NCBI GenBank assembly: GCA_027006175.1
Contig: JALTKS010000027.1
Span: 1 to 64,000, forward strand
Direction: 5' to 3'
Length of the DNA: 64,000 nucleotides
DNA from: Gammaproteobacteria bacterium
GTDB lineage: Bacteria; Pseudomonadota; Gammaproteobacteria; AKS1
Part shown: one piece after another, positions 21,189 through 31,654 of the stretch
How the letters are laid out: each line of letters starts with the position of its first letter
Numbering within the stretch: the first letter of the stretch is position 1
The notes under the pieces: model-generated
What the model saw: only the letters and a program-made list of their open reading frames with translations
Databases searched by the model: none
What the model was told of the DNA's origin: nothing
Program-made: the position numbers and the translations under genes

Positions 21189-23093
21189 TTAATCTTCGAG
21201 CTCTTCCCAGCGCGCATAGGCTTTCGCCAGCTCCGCTTCCAAATCGGCTAACTGCTTCTGCGTTTTGGTAATAACGGCATTGTCTTGCTGATAAAAATCA
21301 CTGCTCGCCATTTGTGCGTGAAGTGATTCTTGCTCCGTTTCCCACTTTTCTATTTTTGCAGGCAGTTTTTCCAATTCACTTTGTTCTTTATAACTAAGCT
21401 TACGTGTTTTTTTCGGCTCATTTGTTACCGCTGCCGATTGGGTTTCAACCGCTCTGGTTTTGTTCTTTTCTACTTTATTATTACCTGAGATTCTGCGTTG
21501 ACGTAGCCAATCATCATAACCGCCCACGTACTCATTCACTTGCTCGCCGCTTTCAAATACGAGTGTGCTGGTCACTACTTCATTGATGAAGGCACGATCA
21601 TGGCTAACCAGAATAACGGTACCGTCGTATTCAACCAGAATAGATTCAAGCAGTTCGAGGGTTTCAACATCGAGATCATTGGTTGGCTCATCCATCACCA
21701 ACATATTAGCCGGCTTGGTGAATAACTTGGCTAACAACAAACGATTTCGTTCACCACCGGATAAGGCTTTAACCGGTGTTCGCGCACGTTGAGGACTAAA
21801 CAAAAAATCCCCTAAATAACTGATGACATGACGTGGCGTACCATTAATAGTGACATGGTCATTGCCATCAGCCACGTTGTCTTGCACATTCTTTTCTGGA
21901 TCAAGCTGACCGCGTAGTTGATCAAAATACGCAATTTCAAGCTTGGTACCTTGTTTAATTGTTCCTTGTTCTGGTGACAAATCGCCGAGTAACAAACGAA
22001 TTAACGTTGTTTTACCACAGCCATTCGGTCCAATAATACCAATCTTATCGCCACGCATAATCGTCGTTGAAAAATGCGTCAACAAGGTTTTCTGTTCGCC
22101 TTGTTCATTGGTCCATGACCATGTGACATCGTCTGCTTCCACCACAATCTTGCCGGAAGATGAAGAGTCCTGCATTTGCAATTTGGCTTTACCGGTTACT
22201 TCCCTGCGTTGCGCACGTTCACGGCGCATTTTTTCCAATGCGCGTACACGCCCTTCGTTACGGGTGCGGCGTGCTTTAATGCCCTGTCGAATCCATTTTT
22301 CTTCTTCGGCTAATTTCTTATCAAACAAGGCTGACTCACTGGCTTCGGCATCCAATGCTGCCTGCTTGTGCTCAAGATACTTTTCATAGTTTCCCGGCCA
22401 GCTCGTGAGTTTGCCGCGATCCAATTCAATAATGCGTGTCGCTAAACGGCGCAGGAACATCCGATCATGGGTAATGAAAACCAGTGTGCCTTTATAACTC
22501 AGTAAGAACTCTTCTAGCCAGGCAATCATTTCTATATCAAGATGGTTTGTTGGTTCATCGAGCAGCAACACATCCGGTTCAGCCACTAAGGTTTGTGCTA
22601 ACAACACGCGTCTTTTCCAACCACCGGATAATGATGAAAATTCAGTATCGGCATCCAGATCTAAACGAGACAACACCTGATCAATACGCTGACCCATTTG
22701 CCAACCATTCAAAGCTTCAAGTTCATGTTGCACTTTTTCAAACTCAGGCATCAAACTCATGTCATCCGCCAATTGATGGCTGAGATCATGAAAACGCGTC
22801 AATAATTGCCCTGCTTTATCTAAACCTTGTGCAACAACACTGTAAATAGTCCCTTGAGTATCTTCCGGTACTTCCTGTGCGAGCCGACTCACTCGAATAC
22901 CCTGGCCTATTTGAATCACGCCATCATCAGCTTGTAAATCACCCATGAGAATTTTAAACAAGGTTGATTTACCGGTACCATTACGACCCACCAGACAAAT
23001 TCGTTCTGCTTTTTCTATTTCAAGATTAACGCCATCCAGTAATGTCGGACCACCAAAGCCCAAAGCAATATTACGCAGTGATACTAAACTCAT
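21189..23093 (-). CDS. uup: ABC-F family ATPase Uup
   Basis: 634 aa; two ABC domains, C-terminal coiled coil. Confidence 0.92.
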   Translation of the reverse strand: MSLVSLRNIALGFGGPTLLDGVNLEIEKAERICLVGRNGTGKSTLFKILMGDLQADDGVIQIGQGIRVSRLAQEVPEDTQGTIYSVVAQGLDKAGQLLTRFHDLSHQLADDMSLMPEFEKVQHELEALNGWQMGQRIDQVLSRLDLDADTEFSSLSGGWKRRVLLAQTLVAEPDVLLLDEPTNHLDIEMIAWLEEFLLSYKGTLVFITHDRMFLRRLATRIIELDRGKLTSWPGNYEKYLEHKQAALDAEASESALFDKKLAEEEKWIRQGIKARRTRNEGRVRALEKMRRERAQRREVTGKAKLQMQDSSSSGKIVVEADDVTWSWTNEQGEQKTLLTHFSTTIMRGDKIGIIGPNGCGKTTLIRLLLGDLSPEQGTIKQGTKLEIAYFDQLRGQLDPEKNVQDNVADGNDHVTINGTPRHVISYLGDFLFSPQRARTPVKALSGGERNRLLLAKLFTKPANMLVMDEPTNDLDVETLELLESILVEYDGTVILVSHDRAFINEVVTSTLVFESGEQVNEYVGGYDDWLRQRRISGNNKVEKNKTRAVETQSAAVTNEPKKTRKLSYKEQSELEKLPAKIEKWETEQESLHAQMASSDFYQQDNAVITKTQKQLADLEAELAKAYARWEELED

Positions 23094-23572
23094 GATTGTT
23101 TGCCTTGTAATGCTAACTCTAGCGCTGCCTCATCAATGGGAAAGGGCATTGCAATTAAATCGGGGTAAGTGGCATGTAAGCGTTCAAATTGTGTGGTGTA
23201 TTCCTTTTCAAAAAAAACCACCACACGACTTGTTAACTTCAAGAATTGTATGGTTGCCAACATTGATTCAAGACTACTGGTGCGATCTCGAAAATCAGAC
23301 TGAAAATTAAACTCGGCAACCACCACATCAGGGCGAATCTTCTTCAGCTGCGACATAGCCTTTCGCATTTGGTGTACCTTCTCAACCTGGTAACCCAAAC
23401 GTTGATACAAGCCCGTAAAATCGGGGTATCCACCCAGTTCAATGATTGAAAGCAAATGTTTTGCTGCGTCTGCCACGTATGCCCCTGCAAAATATATGTT
23501 TATAACGGTTTTAAAACCAAGGCGCGCATCATACCTGATTCGGTGGCGACTCACCGCATTTGCTCGTATCAC
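23090..23572 (-). CDS. Hypothetical protein overlapping uup start
   Basis: 160 aa, 4-bp overlap with uup; receiver-like pattern (RPDVVVAEFNF) but no confident family; true start may be internal. Confidence 0.55.
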   Translation of the reverse strand: MIRANAVSRHRIRYDARLGFKTVINIYFAGAYVADAAKHLLSIIELGGYPDFTGLYQRLGYQVEKVHQMRKAMSQLKKIRPDVVVAEFNFQSDFRDRTSSLESMLATIQFLKLTSRVVVFFEKEYTTQFERLHATYPDLIAMPFPIDEAALELALQGKQS

Positions 23573-23680
23573 GGTGATATGAGAAGGTTAATCCAGCCTA
23601 TTTGGTTGATATCAGGGTGATCATAATACCTGCTACCAACCCGATTAATAAAACAAATAAAAATCAAGGAGTAGTAGGTA

Positions 23681-25333
23681 ATGAAAGCATCCGATCTATT
23701 TGTAAAATGTCTTGAAACCGAAGGAATCGAATACATCTTTGGCGTTCCCGGCGAAGAAAACGCCGATTTCATGATGTCACTGGAAAAATCCAGGCAAATT
23801 AAGTTCATTCTGACACGCCACGAACAAGGCGCTGCTTTCATGGCTGAGATCTATGGCCGACTGACTGGTAACCCTGCTGGCTGTCTCGGCACACTTGGCC
23901 CCGGTGCCACTAACCTGATAACCGGTGTTGCCGATTCAAATATGGATCGTGCCCCCATGCTGGTTCTCACCGGGCAAGGTGCATCAACCCGCCTACATAA
24001 AGAATCACATCAGGTCATGGATGTGGTCGCCATGTTCAAACCCGTGACGAAATGGGCACAAACTATTTTTCATGCCGACAATATTCCTGAAATTGTACGC
24101 AAGGCGGTACGTTTAGCGCGTACTGAAAAACCCGGCGCCTGTCACATTGAGCTCCCCGAAGATATTGCAGAACACGATACCGATGCCGTCCCCATGACGG
24201 TGCAACGCTTCCGCCGCTCAGTCGCAGACGACAAGATCGTTGACGAAGCCTTTAACAAAATCATGGCTGCTAAAAATCCAATTATTGTTGCTGGTAATGG
24301 CTGTATTCGTAAACGCGCCAGCACCCAATTACGCGCCCTGTGTGATCAAACCGGTATTGGTGTCATTAGTACCTTCATGGCAAAAGGCTGTGTCGATATG
24401 GATGCGGACTACTGCCTTTATACTGTCGGTCTGCAAGCAAAAGACGTGGTCGCCTGCGCGATTGATGCCGCCGATCTGGTGATTACTATTGGTTACGACA
24501 TGGTCGAGTATCACCCGCATCTGTGGAATAAAGACTCAGACAAAGAAATCGTCCATATTGATTTTCTACCGGCTGAAATTGATTCGCACTATCATCCACA
24601 AACAGAGGTAGTCGGCGATTTGGCGCATACTCTCTGGATGCTTAACCAACGTTTCGAAGCTGATGGCAGTTTCTCTTTTGATAACACCCAACAAGCAGCA
24701 ACCCGTCGTGAAATGGGCGCTGATTTGGCGATGGAAAAAGACGATAATTCCACTGACAAACTCAAGCCACAAAAAGTACTCTGGGATGTACGCCAGGTGA
24801 TGGGGGCTAGCGATATTCTGCTCTCCGATGTGGGCGCCCACAAAATGTGGATTGCACGTCATTACCAATGCCACGAACCCAACACGTGCTTGATTCCAAA
24901 TGGTTTCTGCTCCATGGGCTTTGCGCTGCCGGGGGCGATTGCTGCCAGTATTGTTTATCCTGAACGCCGTGTTCTCGCCATTTGTGGTGATGCCGGCTTC
25001 ATGATGAACGTACAGGAAATGGAAACCGCCAAACGCTACAACTGCAACATGGTTGTCATGGTCTGGGAAGACAAGCAATACGGTTTAATCGCCTGGAAAC
25101 AGGAAGCCCATTTCGGTAGCCACACCAAACTCGATTTTGGTAACCCGGACTGGATGCAACTCGCCGAAGCCTTTGGTTGGGGTGGTCACCATGTTCAAAA
25201 AACCAGTGATCTCATTCCGCAACTCGAAGCGGCCTTTAACGAAGAAGGTCCTAGTCTAGTAGTTCTGCCTATCGACTATGCAGAAAATATGAAACTCACC
25301 AAACGCCTTGGCAACATCAGTTGCCCAATTTAA
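23681..25333 (+). CDS. Thiamine-diphosphate enzyme, acetolactate synthase large-subunit-like
   Basis: FGVPGEENADFM, THRHEQGAAFMAE-type N-terminus (LTRHEQGAAFMAEIYGRLTG), C-terminal GDAGFMMNVQEMETAKRYNCN. Confidence 0.9.
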   Translation: MKASDLFVKCLETEGIEYIFGVPGEENADFMMSLEKSRQIKFILTRHEQGAAFMAEIYGRLTGNPAGCLGTLGPGATNLITGVADSNMDRAPMLVLTGQGASTRLHKESHQVMDVVAMFKPVTKWAQTIFHADNIPEIVRKAVRLARTEKPGACHIELPEDIAEHDTDAVPMTVQRFRRSVADDKIVDEAFNKIMAAKNPIIVAGNGCIRKRASTQLRALCDQTGIGVISTFMAKGCVDMDADYCLYTVGLQAKDVVACAIDAADLVITIGYDMVEYHPHLWNKDSDKEIVHIDFLPAEIDSHYHPQTEVVGDLAHTLWMLNQRFEADGSFSFDNTQQAATRREMGADLAMEKDDNSTDKLKPQKVLWDVRQVMGASDILLSDVGAHKMWIARHYQCHEPNTCLIPNGFCSMGFALPGAIAASIVYPERRVLAICGDAGFMMNVQEMETAKRYNCNMVVMVWEDKQYGLIAWKQEAHFGSHTKLDFGNPDWMQLAEAFGWGGHHVQKTSDLIPQLEAAFNEEGPSLVVLPIDYAENMKLTKRLGNISCPI

Positions 25334-25344
25334 GGAGGTAAATA

Positions 25345-26781
25345 ATGACAACACATTTCCCCTTAATGGTTCCCGGTGCAAGCGCCGATGGCAGCCACGA
25401 TGTAACTGCCCCTTATGATGGCAGCTTAATCGCCAGCGTGGATGTTGCCGGTGCTTCTGCTGTAGAAACAGCACTGAGTACCGCCCACGCACTCTATCGC
25501 GATCGCGATAAATGGCTCACCGCACCACAGCGCATCGAAATACTCAAACGTGCTGCCGACATTATGCAAGAACGTGCCGAAGAGCTTGCCATTGAAGCCG
25601 CACGCGAAGGGGGTAAGCCACTGATTGATTCACAAGTTGAAGTCGCCCGCGCCATTGATGGCGTTCATAACTGCATCGACTGTATTAAAGAAAATCATGG
25701 CACTGAAATACCAATGGGAATTAATCCTGCCTCCATGGGACGCATGGCAATGACCCATCGCGAACCTATTGGTGTTGTGGTTGCCGTCAGTGCTTTTAAC
25801 CACCCTTTAAATTTAATTATTCATCAGGTGGGCCCTGCTATCGCATCAGGTTGCCCGGTTATTATCAAACCAGCCGGTGACACCCCACTTTCGTGCATGC
25901 GTTTTATTAGCATATTACGTGAAGCCGGCTTACCGGATGAATGGTGTATGCCGATGGTGGTAACCGATCGTAATGTCTCAACCAGTTTGGTCGCCGATAA
26001 ACGTGTTGCCTTCTTTAGCTTCATTGGCAGCGGCAAGGTCGGTTGGTCACTGCGTTCACAACTTGCCCCTGGCGCACGCTGCGCGCTTGAACATGGTGGC
26101 GCGGCACCCGTGATAGTAGAAGCCGATGCCGATCTTGACGATGCCCTGCCATTACTAGCCAAAGGTGGCTTTTATCATGCCGGTCAAGTCTGTGTGTCTG
26201 TGCAGCGAGTTTATGCTCATAGCTCTATCGCCAAACAACTCGCAGAAAGAATTGCAGACATGGGCAATAACATGGTGGTGGGTGACCCAACACTTGCCGA
26301 AACCGAAGTCGGCCCACTGATTCGCCCACGCGAAGTTGACCGCGTTCATGAATGGGTAGAAGAAGCCATTGCCAAAGGTGCTGAAAAACTCAGCGGTGGT
26401 AATAAAATCAGCGACACCTGTTACGCCCCCACTGTTTTATACAACCCCTCTGACGATGCGATTGTGTCAAAAAACGAAATATTCGGCCCCGTAATTCTTG
26501 TTTACAGCTACGATGACATGGATGACGCCATCACCAAAGCTAACTCACTACCAGTTTCATTCCAGGCCGCCGTCTTTACCAAAAATATTGATAAAGCCTT
26601 GCGCGCCTACAAACGCTTCGATGCATCTGCCGTGATGGTCAATGATCACACTGCCTTCCGTGTTGACTGGATGCCGTTTGCAGGCTTAAAAGAATCGGGT
26701 CACGGTGTGGGAGGAATTCCACATACTTTCCATGACATGCAGATTGAAAAGATGATCGTGTTGCGTAGTCCGGAGTTGTAA
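25345..26781 (+). CDS. NAD(P)-dependent aldehyde dehydrogenase
   Basis: 478 aa; FIGSGKVGW, ALEHGGAAPVIVEADADLDDAL, GGFYHAGQVCVSVQRVYAH, EIFGPVILV. Confidence 0.93.
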   Translation: MTTHFPLMVPGASADGSHDVTAPYDGSLIASVDVAGASAVETALSTAHALYRDRDKWLTAPQRIEILKRAADIMQERAEELAIEAAREGGKPLIDSQVEVARAIDGVHNCIDCIKENHGTEIPMGINPASMGRMAMTHREPIGVVVAVSAFNHPLNLIIHQVGPAIASGCPVIIKPAGDTPLSCMRFISILREAGLPDEWCMPMVVTDRNVSTSLVADKRVAFFSFIGSGKVGWSLRSQLAPGARCALEHGGAAPVIVEADADLDDALPLLAKGGFYHAGQVCVSVQRVYAHSSIAKQLAERIADMGNNMVVGDPTLAETEVGPLIRPREVDRVHEWVEEAIAKGAEKLSGGNKISDTCYAPTVLYNPSDDAIVSKNEIFGPVILVYSYDDMDDAITKANSLPVSFQAAVFTKNIDKALRAYKRFDASAVMVNDHTAFRVDWMPFAGLKESGHGVGGIPHTFHDMQIEKMIVLRSPEL

Positions 26782-27011
26782 TTAATTTAATAAGGGCTGT
26801 TAGTTAGCTTATGTAGCCGTAAACCCGGTAAATACATTAGTTAGACTGAGTTCAGCCAAATGCAGATATCTAGGGTTGTTCAGTTCTCAATCCTTCCGTT
26901 ACATTTTTCGATTTTTCATTCTCGAAATAAAACTTCCAGCCTAGAGTAAAAAGAATGGAAGTAAGAATAGAGTGTAATCCCCCCATTAATAACCGAAGTT
27001 AAAAGTAGGGG

Positions 27012-27076
27012 CTAAGCCACATTCAGTAATTGTCTCGGTGGTATTCCACCAATCGATGAATGCGGACGTTCATTAC
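27012..27076 (-). pseudogene. IS3-family transposase OrfB C-terminal remnant
   Basis: Minus-strand translation NERPHSSIGGIPPRQLLNVA followed by stop. Confidence 0.75.
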
Positions 27077-27201
27077 AGGACAAGTAAAAATAACTTTACA
27101 TTGTCAAAAAAAGCAGCTTGTCTTTTAACGCCCTTCTTGAACCAATAAACAATTATATTTCATGCACTTAAATGATTCTGTTGCGTGATTGTCGTAGACA
27201 T

Positions 27202-27233
27202 GTCAACACAATAGGTGTCTATATTATGTTGAC
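27202..27233. promoter_or_regulatory. Imperfect inverted repeat upstream of toxin-antitoxin pair
   Basis: GTCAACACAATA...TATTATGTTGAC, 11 of 12 positions complementary. Confidence 0.45.
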
Positions 27234-27275
27234 TCTGGCAGCAGCAAGCATTATATTAGCAATGTAAGGCGTTAC

Positions 27276-27290
27276 GCGACAAATTGTCGC
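27276..27290. promoter_or_regulatory. Palindrome just upstream of antitoxin start, candidate operator
   Basis: GCGACAA-A-TTGTCGC. Confidence 0.45.
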
Positions 27291-27313
27291 ATTTTGAGTT
27301 AAAAGAGGTTACT

Positions 27314-27538
27314 ATGGCTACTAGCATTCGTTGTGACGACGACTTTATCGAGCAGGCAAAGGTTTACGCGGACGCTAATAAGCGCTCCGTGCCTAAACAA
27401 ATTGAGCACTGGGCTGAAATTGGCCGTGTAGCCGAAGATAATCCAGATCTACCTTATGGATTCATTCGTGATGCACTTATGGCAATGATTGAAATCAAAG
27501 CAGGAAAGGCGACCGAATATGTCAGGAGAAAAAAATAA
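27314..27538 (+). CDS. ParD-like type II antitoxin
   Basis: MATSIRCDDDFIEQAKVYADANKRSVPKQIEHWAEIGRVAEDNPDLPYGFI; overlaps downstream toxin ORF. Confidence 0.8.
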   Translation: MATSIRCDDDFIEQAKVYADANKRSVPKQIEHWAEIGRVAEDNPDLPYGFIRDALMAMIEIKAGKATEYVRRKK

Positions 27539-27842
27539 GATTAAGGTTTACGAGTCGCCCGTATTTAAGAAAGCGTTCAAAAAACTCACCGAAAACGAAA
27601 AAGATGCGGTCGATAATGAAATAGACATCATTATCGAAAACCCAGACATCGGCACCCAAAAGAAAGGCGATCTGTCATATCTATGGGTTCATAAATTTGA
27701 ATTAAAAAACCAACACGTTTTACTTGGCTACTCTTGGAAAGATACTGAGCTAGAATTGTATTTGCTGAATTTTGGTTCGCACGAAAATTTTTACCAAGAA
27801 GCAAAAAATCGTCGTAAGGCAGACTTAAATATCATTAGGTAA
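27519..27842 (+). CDS. RelE/ParE-like type II toxin
   Basis: FKKAFKKLTENEKDAVDNEIDIIIENPDIGTQKKGDLSYLWVHKFELKNQHVLLGYSW; start taken at MSGEKNK. Confidence 0.82.
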   Translation: MSGEKNKIKVYESPVFKKAFKKLTENEKDAVDNEIDIIIENPDIGTQKKGDLSYLWVHKFELKNQHVLLGYSWKDTELELYLLNFGSHENFYQEAKNRRKADLNIIR

Positions 27843-28303
27843 CAAACCTCATTTTTTTGTTATAAAAGAGTCAGTGTTACATCGACCAGGTGAAGCCGCA
27901 GTATGGAACAGACTGCGAACCATAAGCAATCACTCAGTTCTTCTGCTTCAACTTCTGCGCCTCAGCGGATGCAGATTCTCAGTTAATTCTGACGTGTACC
28001 GGAAAACGGCTAGAAACGATCATTAAAACGTGGTCTGTCTCTCTTTACCGAAATTACCCCAAAACGTCTAATGAAATTAGTGTTGTTTATGTGGATTGCT
28101 TTTGATTTGCCGAAGGCAAAAAATATAATTTAAAAACAAATGGTTCAGATTTTTTTGTCCAACCAACCAAACGTAGTTTAAACACTTTTATGGGGTTAAT
28201 AATTTAAGTAAAGCCGTTATTTGCCGCTATCTAATTGTAGAGCGCGTACGCTTTGTCGCGAGACGAAGCTGTATCTATATGGATAAACGGGACGGTGATA
28301 GTA

Positions 28304-30190
28304 ATGCAAAAGATAAATCTCACAATTAAGCAAAAATTCGTGTTTGCTGGTGTTTTAGCATTTACATCGATGATGGCTATTTTAGGTTTGGGTTTATATA
28401 CCTCGAATAATTTGAAGGCATTTGGAGATGTCAGTCTATCAATTAGTGAGGTTGAAGCGGGTATGTTGATGTTACGCCGTAATGAGAAAGACTTTCTTGC
28501 TCGTAAGGACATAAAGTACAAAGGTAAATTTAAGACGAACTATGACACCCTACAGAGTAGAGTTAATAAGTTATCTTCGGCATTAGATATTGCAGGTTTA
28601 GAATCACAACCGGCCAAAGAAATTACCACTACTTTGAATAATTACAATAGCAGCTTCAATAATGTTATTCGCTTGCAGCAAAAAATTGGCTTGAATTCAA
28701 AGGATGGTTTGTACGGTAGTTTGCGTGAAGCGGTCCATGATGCTGAAACTAAAATTAAAGAGCTGGATGATCAACAGTTACGTGCAGATATGTTACAGCT
28801 GCGTCGCAATGAAAAAGATTTTATGTTGCGGCATAAAACCAAATACCTTGATAAATTTAATAAGAACTTTGATGTTTTCATCGCTAATTTAGATGCGAGT
28901 GAACATTCAGGTGATGAGAAAGAAGCGATTCAGGATTTAATGAAACAATATAAAGATCGGTTTTCTATCCTAGTTAAAACTAATCAGGAAAAAGGTTTAA
29001 CAAGCAAGGAAGGGTTGCTAGGTAAAATGCGTGCAACTGTACATGAAACTGAAGCGTTACTAAAAAAATTAAGTAAGGAACTGGCAACGACCGTTGAGTT
29101 GGAAGTGGGTAGCTTGGATGGACTTATGGTAACGACGAGTCTTATCGCATTAGTTTTAGCTATTTTAGTAATAGCTATTATTGCTTGGATTTCAATGGGA
29201 ATTCTTCGACCTATGCAAACGCTTGCTACAACGATGACATGCGCGGCGAATGATCATGATTTAAGTCTGCGTATGAAGGTTAGTTCAAAAGATGAGATTG
29301 GTGAAACTGGAACGGCGTTTAATACTATGCTGGGTGACTTTCAGGGTATTGTTGGGCAAGTTAGTGGTTCAGCGACACAAATGAGTTCAGCAGCGGAGGA
29401 ACTGTCGGCTATTACACAAGCCGCTGCATATGAAATTCAGGAACAAACTTCTCAGACAGATCAAGTGGCCACTGCAATTACTGAAATGTCTGCAACGGTG
29501 CAAGAAGTTGCTCGCAATGCGAGTGAAGCAGCCGTTGCTGCTAATGAAACAACAGATGAAGCTAATAATGGTCGGCAGGTTGTTGTTGAAGCCATTGATT
29601 CTATGAATCAACTCGCAAGTGAAATTGAACAGGCGGGTAATGTTATCAACAAGCTTGAAGAAGATGGCGTAAAGATTGGTGCGGTACTGGATGTTATTCG
29701 AGGTATTGCCGAACAAACTAATTTATTAGCACTTAATGCGGCTATTGAGGCCGCACGTGCGGGTGAACAGGGCCGAGGTTTTGCAGTGGTTGCAGATGAA
29801 GTGCGTACCCTTGCTTCACGTACTCAGGAATCCACTCAGGAAATTCAACAAATGATCGAGAGATTACAGTCAGGAACAAAGGCGGCTGTTGATGCAATGG
29901 ACTCTAGTCGTAGCCAAGCGCAGTCTGGCGTAGAAAAAATATCTACGGCAGGTGAAGCCTTGAGTACTATTGTCAGTGGTATTACTCGAATTAATGATAT
30001 GAACACACAAATTGCTAGCGCTTCCGAAGAACAAAGTGTGGTGGCCGAAGAAATTAATCAGAATGTAGTGAAGATTAGTGAAATTGCTGCAAACTCATCG
30101 GCTAATGCAGGACAAACACAACATTCGAGTGACGAGTTATCTCGTTTGTCGGTAGAACTGCAAGGCTTGGTTTCTCAGTTTAAATCTTAA
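28304..30190 (+). CDS. Methyl-accepting chemotaxis protein with HBM-type sensor
   Basis: Start at MQKINLT; two related modules [14 protein letters not shown] / [14 protein letters not shown]; signalling hairpin [40 protein letters not shown]. Confidence 0.93.
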   Translation: MQKINLTIKQKFVFAGVLAFTSMMAILGLGLYTSNNLKAFGDVSLSISEVEAGMLMLRRNEKDFLARKDIKYKGKFKTNYDTLQSRVNKLSSALDIAGLESQPAKEITTTLNNYNSSFNNVIRLQQKIGLNSKDGLYGSLREAVHDAETKIKELDDQQLRADMLQLRRNEKDFMLRHKTKYLDKFNKNFDVFIANLDASEHSGDEKEAIQDLMKQYKDRFSILVKTNQEKGLTSKEGLLGKMRATVHETEALLKKLSKELATTVELEVGSLDGLMVTTSLIALVLAILVIAIIAWISMGILRPMQTLATTMTCAANDHDLSLRMKVSSKDEIGETGTAFNTMLGDFQGIVGQVSGSATQMSSAAEELSAITQAAAYEIQEQTSQTDQVATAITEMSATVQEVARNASEAAVAANETTDEANNGRQVVVEAIDSMNQLASEIEQAGNVINKLEEDGVKIGAVLDVIRGIAEQTNLLALNAAIEAARAGEQGRGFAVVADEVRTLASRTQESTQEIQQMIERLQSGTKAAVDAMDSSRSQAQSGVEKISTAGEALSTIVSGITRINDMNTQIASASEEQSVVAEEINQNVVKISEIAANSSANAGQTQHSSDELSRLSVELQGLVSQFKS

Positions 30191-30487
30191 CCGATTAACA
30201 ACGCTGCTGTTACAGCCCGATCTTGTTCGAGTAAAATGTTATAAGTTCGGCATGCAGCAGGTGTATTCATGACCTCTCTACACAGATGCTCACGGCCATT
30301 TAGCAGACATTCAAAATATGAACGTGCGTGTCTCTGAATCAGCAGAAGCAGAAGTTGGGTTTCTGCTAGTTAACTTCTAGGATCGGCCAAGAAATGAAAA
30401 AAACGTCTCTGGAACTGAGGCATCCCCACAAAATCATGATCAAAAACAATCACTTAATAAAACAGCCATTAATGCCCAAGTAAAACC

Positions 30488-30606
30488 CTGTCATTGTGAG
30501 GAACGATAGTGACGTGGCAATCTTATAATGCCGCGGCATACGTGGTGAGATTGCCGCGTCAACACTTAAAAACGACTGTTTTTAAGTGTTTCCTCGCAAT
30601 GACGGG
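30488..30606. repeat. Imperfect palindromic dispersed repeat
   Basis: Termini CCTGTCATTGTGAGGA and TCCTCGCAATGACGGG; internal ACACTTAAAAACGACTGTTTTTAAGTGT hairpin. Confidence 0.75.
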
Positions 30607-30677
30607 ATGCGTTAAATTTCGTGGGGATCTCTCAGTCTCTGGAACCTATTGTTTCGATCCTGAAATATTTTTACTGA

Positions 30678-30890
30678 ATGAATCAAAAAGGAAATTACTC
30701 GGATAATGCGGTTGCTGAAAGTTTTTTTGGCACACTAAAAACGGAACACACGAACCATAAGCGGTATAAGAACATGAAGGAAGCGAGAATAAGTTTGTTT
30801 CAATACATTGAAGTTTTTCATAATCGACAACGCAGATATTCAACGCGGGGAAATATATCACCTTCGCAGTTTGAAGCACTGGCTGCATAA
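30678..30890 (+). pseudogene. IS3-family transposase OrfB C-terminal fragment
   Basis: YSDNAVAESFFGTLKTEHTNHKRYKNMKEARISLFQYIEVFHNRQRRYSTRGNISPSQFEA. Confidence 0.88.
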
Positions 30891-30916
30891 TCCGTGTCAG
30901 TTATGCGGGGTACAGG

Positions 30917-31627
30917 TCATTCGAGGTGTTTTTTTATTAGTTCCTGATAACGACCATCTTCTTTCATCGATGATAGAGATTTGTTTAGTTTGGGTACTAA
31001 CTTAATATGTTTTTTGTGAAGGAAAGTATATACGCCTTTTGAAAAAAGTGGCTTGCTCAATTGAACATTGTTCATAGAGTATTTTTTTAATAGACTGATT
31101 CCCGCCCAACGCTCAAAAATTATATAATCTGTACGTTTGCGTCGTAACATATTAAACAGGCTTTCAGCATTGGTGACTTTTGTTACTTCAGCATCTGCGG
31201 GTATATTTTTATCCAGTATTTTCCATCCATTGATGTAAGAGACGGACTTTTGGGAAAGCGCAGCCCATCCTAATTCTGTATTAATGGGTTTATAGGAGAA
31301 GACTATAATATCCCAGTCGATGATTTTTTCAGGTACCTGAATCAGGTTTTTATAATATTTCCCAACAAGAGGAAACCGAACTAACTCACCATCAATGATT
31401 CCTTTGTTTGAGTATTTCAAAGCCCGTTCGGCTGGTAATTTAACAATATTTAATTGATAACCAATACGTTTCAGTGCTTCTGATACCAGCTCATCCATAA
31501 ACCCATTTTGTTCAATTGTGCTTAATGGTGGTTGACCGGTAGAGTTTAGCTCCAATATAGGTGATGCTGCATAGCTTTTAAAAGAAAGACTTATTAAAAG
31601 TAGAATATAACAATATATATTTTTCAT
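30917..31627 (-). CDS. Extracellular solute-binding protein, family 3-like
   Basis: Signal peptide; GFMDELVSEALKRIGYQLNIVKLPAERALKYSNKGIIDGE; no adjacent permease or ATPase. Confidence 0.8.
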   Translation of the reverse strand: MKNIYCYILLLISLSFKSYAASPILELNSTGQPPLSTIEQNGFMDELVSEALKRIGYQLNIVKLPAERALKYSNKGIIDGELVRFPLVGKYYKNLIQVPEKIIDWDIIVFSYKPINTELGWAALSQKSVSYINGWKILDKNIPADAEVTKVTNAESLFNMLRRKRTDYIIFERWAGISLLKKYSMNNVQLSKPLFSKGVYTFLHKKHIKLVPKLNKSLSSMKEDGRYQELIKKHLE

Positions 31628-31654
31628 TTTACCTCACCTTTAATACTGTAGTGG

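Noticed and set aside
21943-22389. 148-aa plus-strand ORF opposite uup
   Set aside because: Antisense shadow of conserved ABC-F gene.
24566-25078. 170-aa minus-strand ORF inside the ThDP enzyme gene
   Set aside because: Antisense shadow of a well-supported coding region.
30201-30480. Possible coding remnant or structured RNA after the chemoreceptor
   Set aside because: No convincing ORF or recognised fold; only a weak inverted similarity between CTGAGGCATCCCCAC and GTGGGGATCTCTCAG around the palindromic repeat.
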